Positions 8,712 to 17,713 of a stretch of DNA of 64,000 nt are shown here, one piece after another. The DNA lies in contig NZ_CP034443.1 of the NCBI RefSeq assembly GCF_003952365.1, forward strand, positions 2,907,001 to 2,971,000, read 5' to 3'. The position numbers were made by a program, and so were the translations under genes. Position 1 is the stretch's first letter. The number at the start of each line of letters is the position of its first letter. Source of the stretch: Mesorhizobium sp. M9A.F.Ca.ET.002.03.1.2 (GTDB lineage Bacteria; Pseudomonadota; Alphaproteobacteria; Rhizobiales; Rhizobiaceae). The notes under the pieces were generated by a model that worked only from the letters and a program-made list of their open reading frames with translations, had not been told where the DNA came from and searched no databases.

Positions 8712-10331
8712 ATGAAATTCGGCACAGAGATCGTCCTTCTAAGCGTGTTCGCTTTTGCGGCCCTGGTGGCCGCCGGCTTCGGCGTGGATGAACCTTTCCG
8801 CCGACATATGTGGGTGTTGTTCTTCGCAGTGGCTGGTTTCACTGCGATCCTGTTGCGCAACACGGAGTTCAAGCCAGCAGCTCCGATTGACCCATCCGCT
8901 TACATGGATGGTCCGATCCGCTACGGCGCGATCGCCACCGTGTTCTGGGGTGTCGTCGGGATGCTGGTCGGCGTGGTGATCGCGCTTCAGCTCGCCTATC
9001 CCGATCTCAACATCCAGCCCTGGTTCAATTTCGGCCGTTTGCGGCCGCTGCATACATCCGGTGTCGTCTTCGCCTTCGGTGGCAACGCGCTGCTTTGCAC
9101 GTCTCTGTATGTCGTGCAGCGCACCTGCCGCGCCCGCCTCTTCGGCGGTGATCTCGCCTGGTTCGTCTTCTGGGGCTACCAGCTGTTCATCGTCATGGCC
9201 GCGACCGGCTATCTGCTCGGCATCACCGAGGGCCGCGAGTACGCCGAACCCGAATGGTATGTGGATGTCTGGCTGACCATCGTCTGGGTCGCCTACCTCA
9301 TTCTGTTCCTTGGCACGATCCTGAAGCGCAAGGAACCGCATATCTACGTCGCCAACTGGTTCTACCTGTCGTTCATCGTGACCATCGCGATGCTGCATGT
9401 GGTCAACAACCTGTCGATGCCAGTCTCGTTCCTGGGCTCCAAGAGCTACTCCGCCTTTTCCGGGGTCCAGGACGCGCTGACCCAATGGTGGTACGGCCAC
9501 AACGCGGTCGGCTTCTTTCTCACCGCCGGCTTCCTTGGCATGATGTATTATTTCGTGCCCAAGCAGGCGAACCGGCCAGTCTATTCGTACCGGCTGTCGA
9601 TCGTCCATTTCTGGGCGATCATCTTTCTCTACATCTGGGCTGGCCCGCATCACCTGCACTACACCGCCTTGCCAGATTGGGCGCAGACGCTCGGCATGGC
9701 GTTCTCGATCATGCTGTGGATGCCGTCCTGGGGCGGCATGATCAACGGCCTGATGACGCTGTCCGGCGCCTGGGACAAGCTGCGCACCGATCCGATCATC
9801 CGCATGATGGTGATGGCCGTCGCCTTCTATGGCATGTCGACCTTCGAAGGCCCGATCATGGCGATCAGGGCGGTCAATTCGCTGTCGCATTATACCGACT
9901 GGACCATCGGCCACGTCCATTCGGGCGCGCTCGGCTGGGTTGGCATGATCTCGTTCGGCGCAATCTACTACATGGTGCCGAAGCTCTGGAACCGTCACCG
10001 GCTCTACTCGCTGCGGCTCGTCACTTGGCACTTCTGGCTGGCGACACTCGGGATCGTCGTCTACGCCTCGGTCATGTGGGTGTCAGGCATCATGCAGGGC
10101 CTGATGTGGCGTGAATACGACCAGCAGGGCTTCCTGGTCTATTCCTTCGCCGAAACCGTCGCTGCCATGCACCCATACTACGTCATGCGCGCCATCGGTG
10201 GGGCCATGTACCTCTCCGGCGCCCTTATCATGGCCTGGAACATCACCATGACCATCCTCGGCCACCAGCGCGAGGAGGAGCCGATGCCGAGCCCCGTCGC
10301 CATCCGACCTGCGCGATCAGGAGCCAGGTAA
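8712..10331 (+). CDS. fixN: FixN (CcoN), catalytic subunit I of cbb3 oxidase
   Basis: The product has 539 residues and about 12-14 membrane helices. Heme-copper oxidase landmarks are present: LRPLHTSG near residue 114 (heme ligand), the [14 protein letters not shown] segment (CuB histidine, with the cbb3 active-site tyrosine region following), [15 protein letters not shown] with the His pair, and [16 protein letters not shown] with the two C-terminal heme ligands. It reduces O2 at very low concentration, as needed in root-nodule bacteroids. The stop codon overlaps the fixO start (TAATG). It is preceded by an FNR-like box and is first of the fixNOQP operon. Confidence 0.97.
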   Translation: MKFGTEIVLLSVFAFAALVAAGFGVDEPFRRHMWVLFFAVAGFTAILLRNTEFKPAAPIDPSAYMDGPIRYGAIATVFWGVVGMLVGVVIALQLAYPDLNIQPWFNFGRLRPLHTSGVVFAFGGNALLCTSLYVVQRTCRARLFGGDLAWFVFWGYQLFIVMAATGYLLGITEGREYAEPEWYVDVWLTIVWVAYLILFLGTILKRKEPHIYVANWFYLSFIVTIAMLHVVNNLSMPVSFLGSKSYSAFSGVQDALTQWWYGHNAVGFFLTAGFLGMMYYFVPKQANRPVYSYRLSIVHFWAIIFLYIWAGPHHLHYTALPDWAQTLGMAFSIMLWMPSWGGMINGLMTLSGAWDKLRTDPIIRMMVMAVAFYGMSTFEGPIMAIRAVNSLSHYTDWTIGHVHSGALGWVGMISFGAIYYMVPKLWNRHRLYSLRLVTWHFWLATLGIVVYASVMWVSGIMQGLMWREYDQQGFLVYSFAETVAAMHPYYVMRAIGGAMYLSGALIMAWNITMTILGHQREEEPMPSPVAIRPARSGAR

Positions 10332-11062
10332 TGGGCTTGATGGACAAACACGCAATCATCGAGAAGAACGCCACGCTTCTTCTCGTTGGCTCGCTGCTCG
10401 TGGTGACGGTCGGCGGTATCGTCGAGATAGCGCCTCTCTTCTATCTCGACAATACGATCGAGAAGGTGGAAGGCATGCGCCCCTATTCGCCGCTCGAACT
10501 TGTCGGGCGCAACATCTATATGCGCGAGGGCTGCTTTCTCTGCCATAGCCAGATGATCAGGCCGTTCCGCGACGAAGTTGAGCGCTATGGCCACTACAGC
10601 CTGGCTGCCGAGTCCATGTACGATCACCCCTTCCAGTGGGGATCGAAGCGCACCGGGCCGGATCTCGCCAGAGTTGGCGACCGCTACTCGAATGCATGGC
10701 ATGTCGCGCATCTTACCGACCCGCGCTCGGTGGTGCCGGAATCGATCATGCCGAGCTATGGGTTCCTGAAAGACACGCCGATCGACGTGAAGGATTTCTC
10801 GACGCATCTGGTCGCCAACAGGCGTGTAGCCGTCCCTTACACCGATGACATGATCGCGCACGCCAATGCGGATCTGGCGGCGCAGGCCGATCCCAATGCC
10901 GACACATCAGGCCTTGAGGCGCGTTACCCCAAAGTCAAGATCGGCGACTTCGACGGCAACCCGCAACAGGTCACCGAAATGGATGCCCTGCTCGCCTACC
11001 TGCAGATGCTTGGCACACTGGTCGACTTCAAAAATTACGACGAAGCCGCCGGCTACCGCTGA
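10331..11062 (+). CDS. fixO: FixO (CcoO), membrane monoheme cytochrome c of cbb3 oxidase
   Basis: The product has 243 residues: an N-terminal membrane anchor (residues about 15-37) and one c-type heme site, CFLCH (C68, C71, H72), with the distal methionine probably in [10 protein letters not shown]. It carries electrons to FixN. The ATG overlaps the fixN stop codon, so the two are likely co-translated. Length and motif order are normal for the family. Confidence 0.96.
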   Translation: MGLMDKHAIIEKNATLLLVGSLLVVTVGGIVEIAPLFYLDNTIEKVEGMRPYSPLELVGRNIYMREGCFLCHSQMIRPFRDEVERYGHYSLAAESMYDHPFQWGSKRTGPDLARVGDRYSNAWHVAHLTDPRSVVPESIMPSYGFLKDTPIDVKDFSTHLVANRRVAVPYTDDMIAHANADLAAQADPNADTSGLEARYPKVKIGDFDGNPQQVTEMDALLAYLQMLGTLVDFKNYDEAAGYR

Positions 11063-11073
11063 GGAGAACGCTG

Positions 11074-11223
11074 ATGACCTACAATTTGATGCGGGCGTTT
11101 GCCGACAGCTGGGGCCTGGTTGCGATGGCGCTGTTCTTCGTCGGGTGCATCGCCTTTGCCCTACGCCCCGGCAGCCGAAGGCTGGCCGACGAAGCTGCCC
11201 GCATTCCGCTCGAGGACGAGTGA
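11074..11223 (+). CDS. fixQ: FixQ (CcoQ), small cbb3 oxidase subunit
   Basis: This is a 49-residue protein, shorter than most gene finders report. It starts at the ATG at 11074 behind GAGGAG at 11061-11066, has one membrane helix (SWGLVAMALFFVGCIAFALRP) and ends in an acidic tail (RIPLEDE). Position between fixO and fixP and the single-helix form identify it as FixQ, which stabilises the FixP-core interaction. The stop is 2 bp before the fixP start. Confidence 0.93.
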   Translation: MTYNLMRAFADSWGLVAMALFFVGCIAFALRPGSRRLADEAARIPLEDE

Positions 11224-11225
11224 TC

Positions 11226-12089
11226 ATGAGCGACGAGCACATCGATGAGGTCTCCGGCGTCTCAACCACCGGCCATGAATGGGACGGCATCAGGGAGCTC
11301 AACAATCCTCTGCCGCGATGGTGGGTGATTACCTTCTACGTCACCATAGCGTGGGCGCTCGTCTATACGACCGCATACCCGGCATGGCCGATGCTGACCT
11401 CGGCAACCAAGGGCATGCTCGGCTATTCAAGCCGTAAGGACGTCAAGAACGACCTTGCCGCGGCCGAGGCCGCCAAGGGCAAGTATGTTGCAGCCATCCA
11501 GGCAAAGAGCGTCTCGGAGATCTTGACCGACGATGCCTTGCGCGAATTCGCGGTCGCTGCCGGGGCTGCCGCGTTCAAGGTCAACTGTACGCAATGCCAC
11601 GGCTCCGGCGCTCAGGGGTCGAAGGGCTTTCCCAACCTGAATGACGATGACTGGCTCTGGGGCGGCAGCCCCGACCAGATCAAGCAGACGATCACGCACG
11701 GCCTCCGCTTTGCTTCCGATCCGGACACGCGACTGTCAGAAATGCCGGCCTTCGGCGACATCATCACCGCCGACCAGATCGCACAAGTCAGCGCCTACGT
11801 GGCCAGCCTTTCCGGCAAGGTCCGCGATGCAAGTCTGATCCAACCCGGCGCCAAGGTCTTTGCCGAGAACTGCGTCGCTTGTCACGGCGACAATGCAAAA
11901 GGCAACAGGGAATTCGGCGCCCCCGACCTGACTGACGCGATCTGGCTTTACGGGTCCGGCGAGACGGCCATCGCCGCCCAGGTTCGTGCGCCAAAGCAGG
12001 GCGTCATGCCGGCCTGGGTTGGCCGTCTCGGCGAGATCAAGGTCAAGGAACTTGCAGTTTATGTCCATTCGCTTGGCGGCGGAGAATAG
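11226..12089 (+). CDS. fixP: FixP (CcoP), membrane diheme cytochrome c of cbb3 oxidase
   Basis: The product has 287 residues. It opens with the family motif GHEWDGIRELNNPLPRWW, then a membrane helix (residues about 33-52), then two c-type heme domains with CTQCH (121-125) and CVACH (216-220). I chose the ATG at 11226, just after fixQ; the open frame upstream lies inside fixO. It ends the fixNOQP operon. A strong hairpin lies 41 bp downstream. Confidence 0.96.
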   Translation: MSDEHIDEVSGVSTTGHEWDGIRELNNPLPRWWVITFYVTIAWALVYTTAYPAWPMLTSATKGMLGYSSRKDVKNDLAAAEAAKGKYVAAIQAKSVSEILTDDALREFAVAAGAAAFKVNCTQCHGSGAQGSKGFPNLNDDDWLWGGSPDQIKQTITHGLRFASDPDTRLSEMPAFGDIITADQIAQVSAYVASLSGKVRDASLIQPGAKVFAENCVACHGDNAKGNREFGAPDLTDAIWLYGSGETAIAAQVRAPKQGVMPAWVGRLGEIKVKELAVYVHSLGGGE

Positions 12090-12129
12090 GAATGGAAGCC
12101 CTATTCTTCGGTCACCCCTGCCAAGCGGA

Positions 12130-12155
12130 CGAGGCCCGGCGCGAGCCGGGCCTCG
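12130..12155 (+). terminator. 11-bp perfect hairpin between fixNOQP and fixGHIS
   Basis: An 11-bp GC-rich stem (12130-12140 paired with 12145-12155) encloses the tetraloop GCGA. No T-run follows, so it may not be a strong intrinsic terminator. It could instead protect the 3' end of the fixNOQP message or weaken read-through into fixG. The pairing is directly visible; the role is inferred. Confidence 0.6.
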
Positions 12156-12219
12156 ACACCATTCCTAATGCGATCTGCACAACCCGGCAAGGCTGTCCTA
12201 CCGCGAGGCTTTTCGACAG

Positions 12220-13815
12220 GTGCCCCTGACATTGGCTGGGAAAGTGGAGTTGCACGTGCGTGACAAGACGCAGTTGACACGGCTCGAAACAGAAACTGTC
12301 AATGCCGCCAAAACCCGCAAGCCCCTTTATGCCGCGCGTCAAAAGATCTTTCCGAAGCGCGCCTCGGGCAACTTTCGCCGCTTCAAATGGCTGGTGATGA
12401 CGATCACACTTGGCATCTATTACCTGACTGCGTGGCTGCATTGGGATCGTGGCCCATTTGCCCCGGACCAGGCCGTGCTGCTCGATCTCACCAATCGGCG
12501 CTTCTACTTTTTCTTCATCGAGATCTGGCCGCAGGAATTCTTCTATGTGGCCGGCCTCCTGGTCATGGCCGGTGTTGGACTTTTCCTGATTACCTCTGCT
12601 GTCGGCCGTGCCTGGTGCGGCTATGCATGTCCGCAGACCGTGTGGGTCGATCTGTTCCTTGTCGTCGAGCGTGCGATTGAGGGGGACCGCAACGCCCGCA
12701 TGAAACTCGATGCCGGCCCCTGGACCGCCCGCAAGCTGATGCTGCGGGTCTCGAAACACGCCATCTGGCTTGTCATAGGGGCGGCGACCGGTGGCGCCTG
12801 GATTTTCTATTTCGCTGATGCACCAACACTTGTGGGCGAGCTTTTCACCGGTACCGCCGCACCTGTCGCCTACATCACCATCGCCGTGCTGACGGCGACG
12901 ACCTACACCTTCGGCGGCCTGATGCGCGAACAGGTCTGCACCTATATGTGCCCATGGCCGCGCATCCAGGCAGCCATGCTCGATGAGAATTCGCTCACCG
13001 TCACCTACAATGACTGGCGCGGCGAGCCGCGATCGCGCCACGCCAAGAAGGTGCAAGCCTCGGGGCAGTCCGTCGGCGACTGCGTCGACTGCAATGCCTG
13101 CGTCGCGGTCTGCCCAATGGGAATCGACATTCGCGACGGCCAGCAGCTCGAATGCATTACCTGCGCGCTGTGTATCGACGCCTGCGACGGCGTCATGGAC
13201 AAGCTCGGCAAGGAGCGCGGGCTGATCTCCTACGCGACGCTCTCCGACTACAACGCCAACATGATGCTGGCGACCGCAGGCGGCTCCAGTTCAATCAATC
13301 CGTCGCTGGTCAGGACTGCTGTCGGCACCTTCTCCGATCAGGTGGCGCATTTTCACATTCGCAAGATCTTCCGGCCGCGCACCTACGTCTACATGGGCTT
13401 GTGGTCGCTGATCGGGCTGGGCCTGCTCTATTCGCTGCTGACGCGCGATCGGCTCGAACTGAACGTGCTGCATGACCGCAATCCGCAATTCGTCACACTA
13501 TCCGATGGCTCCATCCGCAATGGCTATAGCGTCAAGCTGCTCAACATGATCCCTGAGCCAAGGACAATCGTCGTCACCATGCAGGGTCTGGAGGGTGCCG
13601 ACATGGTCGTCGTCGGCGACGACATCCCGGCCGGCCGGTCTTTCGCCATCCCGGTCGAACCCGACCGCCTGAAAACGTTGAAGGTCTTCGTTCGCCAACC
13701 GGCGGACCAGATCCACGCCCCGGCACAGACCTTCAAGTTCCGTGTCGAGGATAAGGCGAGCTTCGAGTCGAACGAGTACGCCGCCACATTCAACGCGCCA
13801 GAGGCCGCCAAATGA
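12220..13815 (+). CDS. fixG: FixG (CcoG), membrane polyferredoxin for cbb3 assembly
   Basis: The product is up to 531 residues from the GTG at 12220; a GTG at 12256 is an equally possible start. It has several membrane helices (from about residue 57), CGYACPQTVW after helix three, and two ferredoxin-type 4Fe-4S motifs, CVDCNACVAVCPMG and CITCALCIDAC. An Ig-like periplasmic C-terminal domain follows. CcoG proteins are thought to reduce copper(II) for insertion into cbb3 oxidase. The stop overlaps the fixH start (ATGA). Confidence 0.94.
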   Translation: MPLTLAGKVELHVRDKTQLTRLETETVNAAKTRKPLYAARQKIFPKRASGNFRRFKWLVMTITLGIYYLTAWLHWDRGPFAPDQAVLLDLTNRRFYFFFIEIWPQEFFYVAGLLVMAGVGLFLITSAVGRAWCGYACPQTVWVDLFLVVERAIEGDRNARMKLDAGPWTARKLMLRVSKHAIWLVIGAATGGAWIFYFADAPTLVGELFTGTAAPVAYITIAVLTATTYTFGGLMREQVCTYMCPWPRIQAAMLDENSLTVTYNDWRGEPRSRHAKKVQASGQSVGDCVDCNACVAVCPMGIDIRDGQQLECITCALCIDACDGVMDKLGKERGLISYATLSDYNANMMLATAGGSSSINPSLVRTAVGTFSDQVAHFHIRKIFRPRTYVYMGLWSLIGLGLLYSLLTRDRLELNVLHDRNPQFVTLSDGSIRNGYSVKLLNMIPEPRTIVVTMQGLEGADMVVVGDDIPAGRSFAIPVEPDRLKTLKVFVRQPADQIHAPAQTFKFRVEDKASFESNEYAATFNAPEAAK

Positions 13816-14309
13816 CCGCCAATGCCCAAAAGCCTCGCGAATTCACCGGCAGGCACATGCTGGCCATCATTCTCACCTTCTTCGGGGTGGTCATCGCGGT
13901 CAACCTGACCATGGCCACGCTCGCCAATACGAGTTGGACCGGCCTCGTCGTCGAGAACACCTATGTGGCCAGCCAGCAATTCAACAAGGAGGCCGAGGCC
14001 GGCCGCGCTCAAGCAGCGCTCGGTTGGACCGGCAAGCTGACCATCGCATGGGGCGAAGTCCGCTACAGCCTCTCCGACGCTGCAGGCAAGCCGGTTCCTC
14101 TGCACGGCGTCAAGGTGCTGTTTCGTCATCCCGCCTACGAGAAAGAGGACAAGTCCGTCACGCTCGCCCTCGCCTCCGGCCAGGAGTTCGCCGCCCAGCA
14201 TATGCCGAAGGACGGCGTCTGGATCGTCGAAGTCGACACCGATGCCGGCCTGACACGACCCTATCGCGACGTCCGCAGGATTATGATTTCTCATGGAGCG
14301 CTGCAATGA
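13812..14309 (+). CDS. fixH: FixH (CcoH), cbb3 oxidase assembly protein
   Basis: The product has 165 residues with one N-terminal membrane helix (MLAIILTFFGVVIAVNLTMA) and a periplasmic beta domain. The motif NTSWTGLVVENTYVASQQFN is characteristic of the FixH family. It is needed for assembly or stability of the oxidase. Start and stop both overlap neighbours (ATGA with fixG and with fixI), so the four genes are translationally coupled. Confidence 0.94.
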   Translation: MTANAQKPREFTGRHMLAIILTFFGVVIAVNLTMATLANTSWTGLVVENTYVASQQFNKEAEAGRAQAALGWTGKLTIAWGEVRYSLSDAAGKPVPLHGVKVLFRHPAYEKEDKSVTLALASGQEFAAQHMPKDGVWIVEVDTDAGLTRPYRDVRRIMISHGALQ

Positions 14310-16594
14310 GCTGTTGTGCACCGGGCGCTGAAATGGCGCTGGATCTGAACGGCGCCACGTCGGTCCTGCCATCCAGCCAGGAGATCAGGTTGGCGAGCCG
14401 ATCGCTTGGCGATGATCTTCGGCAGACCGATCTTTCAGTGCCGACGGTTCATTGCGCCGCCTGTATCCAGACGATCGAGGCGGCACTTGGAAAGCTCGAT
14501 CACGTCGAAAGCGCGCGCGTCAACCTGTCGACGAAGCGGGTCGCGGTCCGGTGGCGAGGAGACGAGGTGCCACCCTTCGTCGCCGCGCTTGGCAGGCTGG
14601 GCTACGAGGCGCATCTGTTCACACCCGAGGTCGATGACAAGGACAAGACGCTTGCCGAACTGATCCGCGCTGTCGCTGTTGCCGGCTTTGCGGCGGGGAA
14701 CATCATGCTGCTTTCGGTCTCTGTCTGGTCCGGCGCCGAAGGTGCTACCCGCGACCTGTTTCACTGGGTCTCGGCGCTGATCGCCATTCCTGCCCTCGCC
14801 TTCGCCGGCGGAATCTTCTTCCGTTCGGCCTGGAATGCTTTGCGCCATGGTCGCATGAATATGGACGTGCCCATCGCGGTCGGTGTTTCGCTCGCCTATG
14901 CCATGAGCCTCTATGAGACGATCAATCATGGCGACCACGCCTATTTCGACGCGTCGGTATCGCTGCTGTTCTTCCTTTTGATCGGGCGCACGCTGGATCA
15001 TGTGATGCGGGAGCGTGCCCGGACTGCCGTGAAGGGCCTGTCTCAGATGGCCGCGCGTGGCGCAATGGTGATGCGCGGCGACGGCGCGCGCGACTATCTG
15101 CCGGTCGGCGAGATCGAACCAGGCATGCGGTTGTTGATCGCGGCCGGTGAGAGGATCCCCGTCGACGGCAAGATCATCCAGGGAACGTCGGATCTCGACT
15201 GCTCGCTGGCCTCAGGCGAAAGCACGCCGAAAAACGTGGCGCCGGGCGAAGCAGTACAGGCCGGCGTGCTCAATCTTACCGGCCCGCTGACGATCCAGGC
15301 GACAGCCGCCGCAAAGGATTCGTTCCTGGCGGAGATGGTTCGGCTGATGGAATCCGCCGAGGGCGGTCGCGCGCACTATCGCCGCATCGCTGATCGCGTG
15401 TCGGCACTCTACGCGCCCCTGGTTCATCTCACCGCCTTCGTGACATTCCTGGGCTGGATGGCGGCGACCGGCGACTGGCACCGGGCGATGACGATCGCCA
15501 TCGCTGTTCTCATCATCACATGCCCCTGCGCGCTCGGCCTCGCCGTGCCGATCGTCCAAGTGGTCGCGGCGCGGCGGCTTTTCGAGAGCGGTATCATGGT
15601 CAAGGACGGTTCGGCCATGGAGCGCCTCGCGGCGATCGATACTGCCGTGTTCGACAAGACCGGCACGCTCACGCTCGGCCAGCCCCGGCTGGTCAATGCG
15701 GACTCGATTGATCCGGGCATGCTGGCAATCGCCGCCGACATGGCCGCGCATTCGCGTCACCCGTTTTCAAAGGCCATGACCGGCTTTGCCGCTCCTGGCG
15801 GGCAACACAAATTCGATGCCGTCACAGAGCATCCGGGGTTCGGGATCGAAGCCACTGTCGCCGGAAGCACCTGGCGGCTGGGTCGACGCGGATGGGCTGG
15901 ATGGAAGGCCCGGACCGGAGGTGAAGGCAAACATGGCTATGGTGGAACGGCCCTGACAAAAGACGGGTTCATTGTCGCGACCTTCGATTTCGAGAATGCG
16001 CTGCGCGCCGACGCGGCGGCGGCGATCAAGCGATTGAACGATGCCGGGGTGTCGATGCAAATGCTGTCGGGCGATACCGCCGCAGCCTGCGCCGAAGTGG
16101 CAAAGCTGCTGGATATCGACGACTTCGTTCCGTGCCTGCTGCCATCGGGCAAGCTCGAACGCATCGAAACCCTCGCGAAAGTTGGGCACAAGGTTCTGAT
16201 GGTTGGCGACGGCCTCAACGATACGCCGGCCCTGAGCGCGGCGCATGTCTCGATCGCACCGGCCACCGCCGTCGACATTGGCCGCAACGCGGCAGACTTC
16301 GTCTTCCTGCGCGAAAGCCTCCTGGCGGTGCCGCTCGCCCTGGGCGTCTCGCGCAAGGCAGGAAACCTGATCCGGCAGAACATCGCAATCGCAATCGTCT
16401 ACAATGCGGTGGCAGTACCAATCGCCATCCTCGGGCACGTCACGCCTTTGATAGCGGCGATTGCCATGTCTGCCTCATCGCTGCTTGTTATTGGAAACGC
16501 ATTGCGCTTGCACGGCTTCATGGCGAATGCGACGGTGCAAGTTATTCAAAAAGTCAGACGCTCCGCAGTCGGCTATTCGGCACAATCCTCGTGA
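14306..16594 (+). CDS. fixI: FixI (CcoI), copper-exporting P1B-type ATPase
   Basis: The product has 762 residues from the ATG at 14306, which overlaps the fixH stop; the longer open frame upstream runs inside fixH. It has an HMA metal-binding domain with CAAC (C50, C53), preceded by a Cys pair at residues 3-4, membrane motif CPC (406-408), phosphorylation motif DKTGT (D450), the HP motif (SRHPFSKA) and the hinge GDGLND near residue 634. This is the pump that delivers copper for cbb3 oxidase maturation. Confidence 0.95.
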   Translation: MSCCAPGAEMALDLNGATSVLPSSQEIRLASRSLGDDLRQTDLSVPTVHCAACIQTIEAALGKLDHVESARVNLSTKRVAVRWRGDEVPPFVAALGRLGYEAHLFTPEVDDKDKTLAELIRAVAVAGFAAGNIMLLSVSVWSGAEGATRDLFHWVSALIAIPALAFAGGIFFRSAWNALRHGRMNMDVPIAVGVSLAYAMSLYETINHGDHAYFDASVSLLFFLLIGRTLDHVMRERARTAVKGLSQMAARGAMVMRGDGARDYLPVGEIEPGMRLLIAAGERIPVDGKIIQGTSDLDCSLASGESTPKNVAPGEAVQAGVLNLTGPLTIQATAAAKDSFLAEMVRLMESAEGGRAHYRRIADRVSALYAPLVHLTAFVTFLGWMAATGDWHRAMTIAIAVLIITCPCALGLAVPIVQVVAARRLFESGIMVKDGSAMERLAAIDTAVFDKTGTLTLGQPRLVNADSIDPGMLAIAADMAAHSRHPFSKAMTGFAAPGGQHKFDAVTEHPGFGIEATVAGSTWRLGRRGWAGWKARTGGEGKHGYGGTALTKDGFIVATFDFENALRADAAAAIKRLNDAGVSMQMLSGDTAAACAEVAKLLDIDDFVPCLLPSGKLERIETLAKVGHKVLMVGDGLNDTPALSAAHVSIAPATAVDIGRNAADFVFLRESLLAVPLALGVSRKAGNLIRQNIAIAIVYNAVAVPIAILGHVTPLIAAIAMSASSLLVIGNALRLHGFMANATVQVIQKVRRSAVGYSAQSS

Positions 16595-16746
16595 CGACCT
16601 TGCTCTATCTCATACCAGTGGCCCTTTTTCTGGGTGCACTGGGCCTGTCCGGCTTCGTCTGGGCATTGCGAAGCGGTCAATACGAAGATCTCGACGGAGC
16701 CGCCGAGCGGATACTAATTGATCGGGACGACAAACCGGGACGCTGA
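16591..16746 (+). CDS. fixS: FixS (CcoS), small cbb3 maturation protein
   Basis: The product has 51 residues from a GTG start that overlaps the fixI stop (GTGA). One membrane helix (LIPVALFLGALGLSGFVWAL) is followed by the conserved SGQYEDLDGAAERIL segment, where the acidic D-L-x-G-A-A/E motif defines FixS/CcoS. It acts in cofactor insertion into FixN. The frame is open far upstream inside fixI, but the family start is this GTG. Confidence 0.93.
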   Translation: MTTLLYLIPVALFLGALGLSGFVWALRSGQYEDLDGAAERILIDRDDKPGR

Positions 16747-17290
16747 TTTCAATCCGCTGTGCATAAGATGCGCGGATCCCGCTCGTCAGTCGAGCCGGCT
16801 CGGTCGGGAACAAGCTGTCCATGCTCCATGACCAGCTTGACCTAAGCTGGGCACTACATTGATTTGTGAAAATCCACTGTCGTGCGAAGGACTGCCTTCC
16901 CATGCACCCAGTATGAGGCGGCTGATGCCGCGAGAGTACCTCGCGCGGCCGGACGAGCTTCGCACTGTGCGCACGGGTAACAAGTTGAGCGTCGCGATCG
17001 ATCACCCGAGCGTGAACTACCAGTGCCGGTTGATCGTGCCCTGGCTGATCCAGATCAGGGTCATATTCGCATCAGTGGTGCTTTATAGGCCAGTCTTCGA
17101 AGGAGAATGCATGACTTATGTATCGCGGCCAGACGCGTCCACCTCTGATGGGGTTGCATGCTTCATTGCCGATCCATGCCAATTTCCGGCCCTGCGCCTT
17201 GCAGCAATGCGGTCACCGAAACTCAGCGCAGATCACGGTGTTCCGCACGTGGTATCCACTCGTCACGACGATAATAATAGGCAGAATCCC
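16747..17290. other. Region between the fix cluster and the CHAT-like fragment
   Basis: I recognise no gene in these 544 bp. The plus-strand frame of the following CHAT-like gene is open back to 16859. A second possible start lies at 17111 with AGGAG at 17101-17105, which would add 60 residues of unremarkable sequence. A rough GC-rich inverted repeat at about 16754-16775 might end the fixGHIS message. Confidence 0.4.
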
Positions 17291-17713
17291 ATGAGCGCCG
17301 TTCACATCATCGACTGCCACAACGCGAATGACTACTTCGCCGACAGGGCGGACGGACCGATCACACAGAAGATGCTAAAGACTGTCAACATCCGCGCGGA
17401 GCTCCACATTGCTTTGGACCGAAAGCATTTTCGTGAGGCTGTAGTCCAAGCGAACAAGGCGAAGTGCGACGTGCTTCACATCGCTGGGCACGGCAATGGA
17501 GACGGGATCGCTTCGTCCAGTGGGCGAGGTAGCCTTCTTTGGGCTGACTTCGTAGAAATGTTCCAAGGCTCGGATCCAGCGCCGAAGATCCTCGTGATGT
17601 CAATGTGCTGCGGAGCATCATACGCGTTGGCGGCGGGCACGGAGCTCAGCGGATGTCAGTCGGCTCAGTTCCACCGTTACACGAGGATAGCCGACGGGAT
17701 GGCGGCACGCTGA
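17291..17713 (+). pseudogene. Truncated CHAT/caspase-like peptidase gene
   Basis: The frame gives 140 residues from the ATG at 17291. It resembles short bacterial CHAT-domain proteins: an opening DGPITQKMLKTVNIRAELHI, then a predicted catalytic His in VLHIAGHGNGDGI and a predicted Cys in ILVMSMCCGAS. In that family another 80-100 residues usually follow the Cys strand. Here the frame ends about 35 residues later in unrelated sequence, and neither other frame resumes the domain. I therefore call it truncated, though a short active form cannot be excluded. A start at 17111 is possible. The stop overlaps the ubiM ATG, which suggests ubiM was joined to it by a rearrangement. Confidence 0.55.

Noticed and set aside
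8739..10031. 430-codon minus-strand frame over fixN
   Set aside because: Shadow of the high-GC fixN codons; His/Asp-rich nonsense composition.
13742..14305. Long N-terminal extension of FixI
   Set aside because: It overlaps fixH in another frame; the ATG at 14306 overlaps the fixH stop and gives a normal-length protein.
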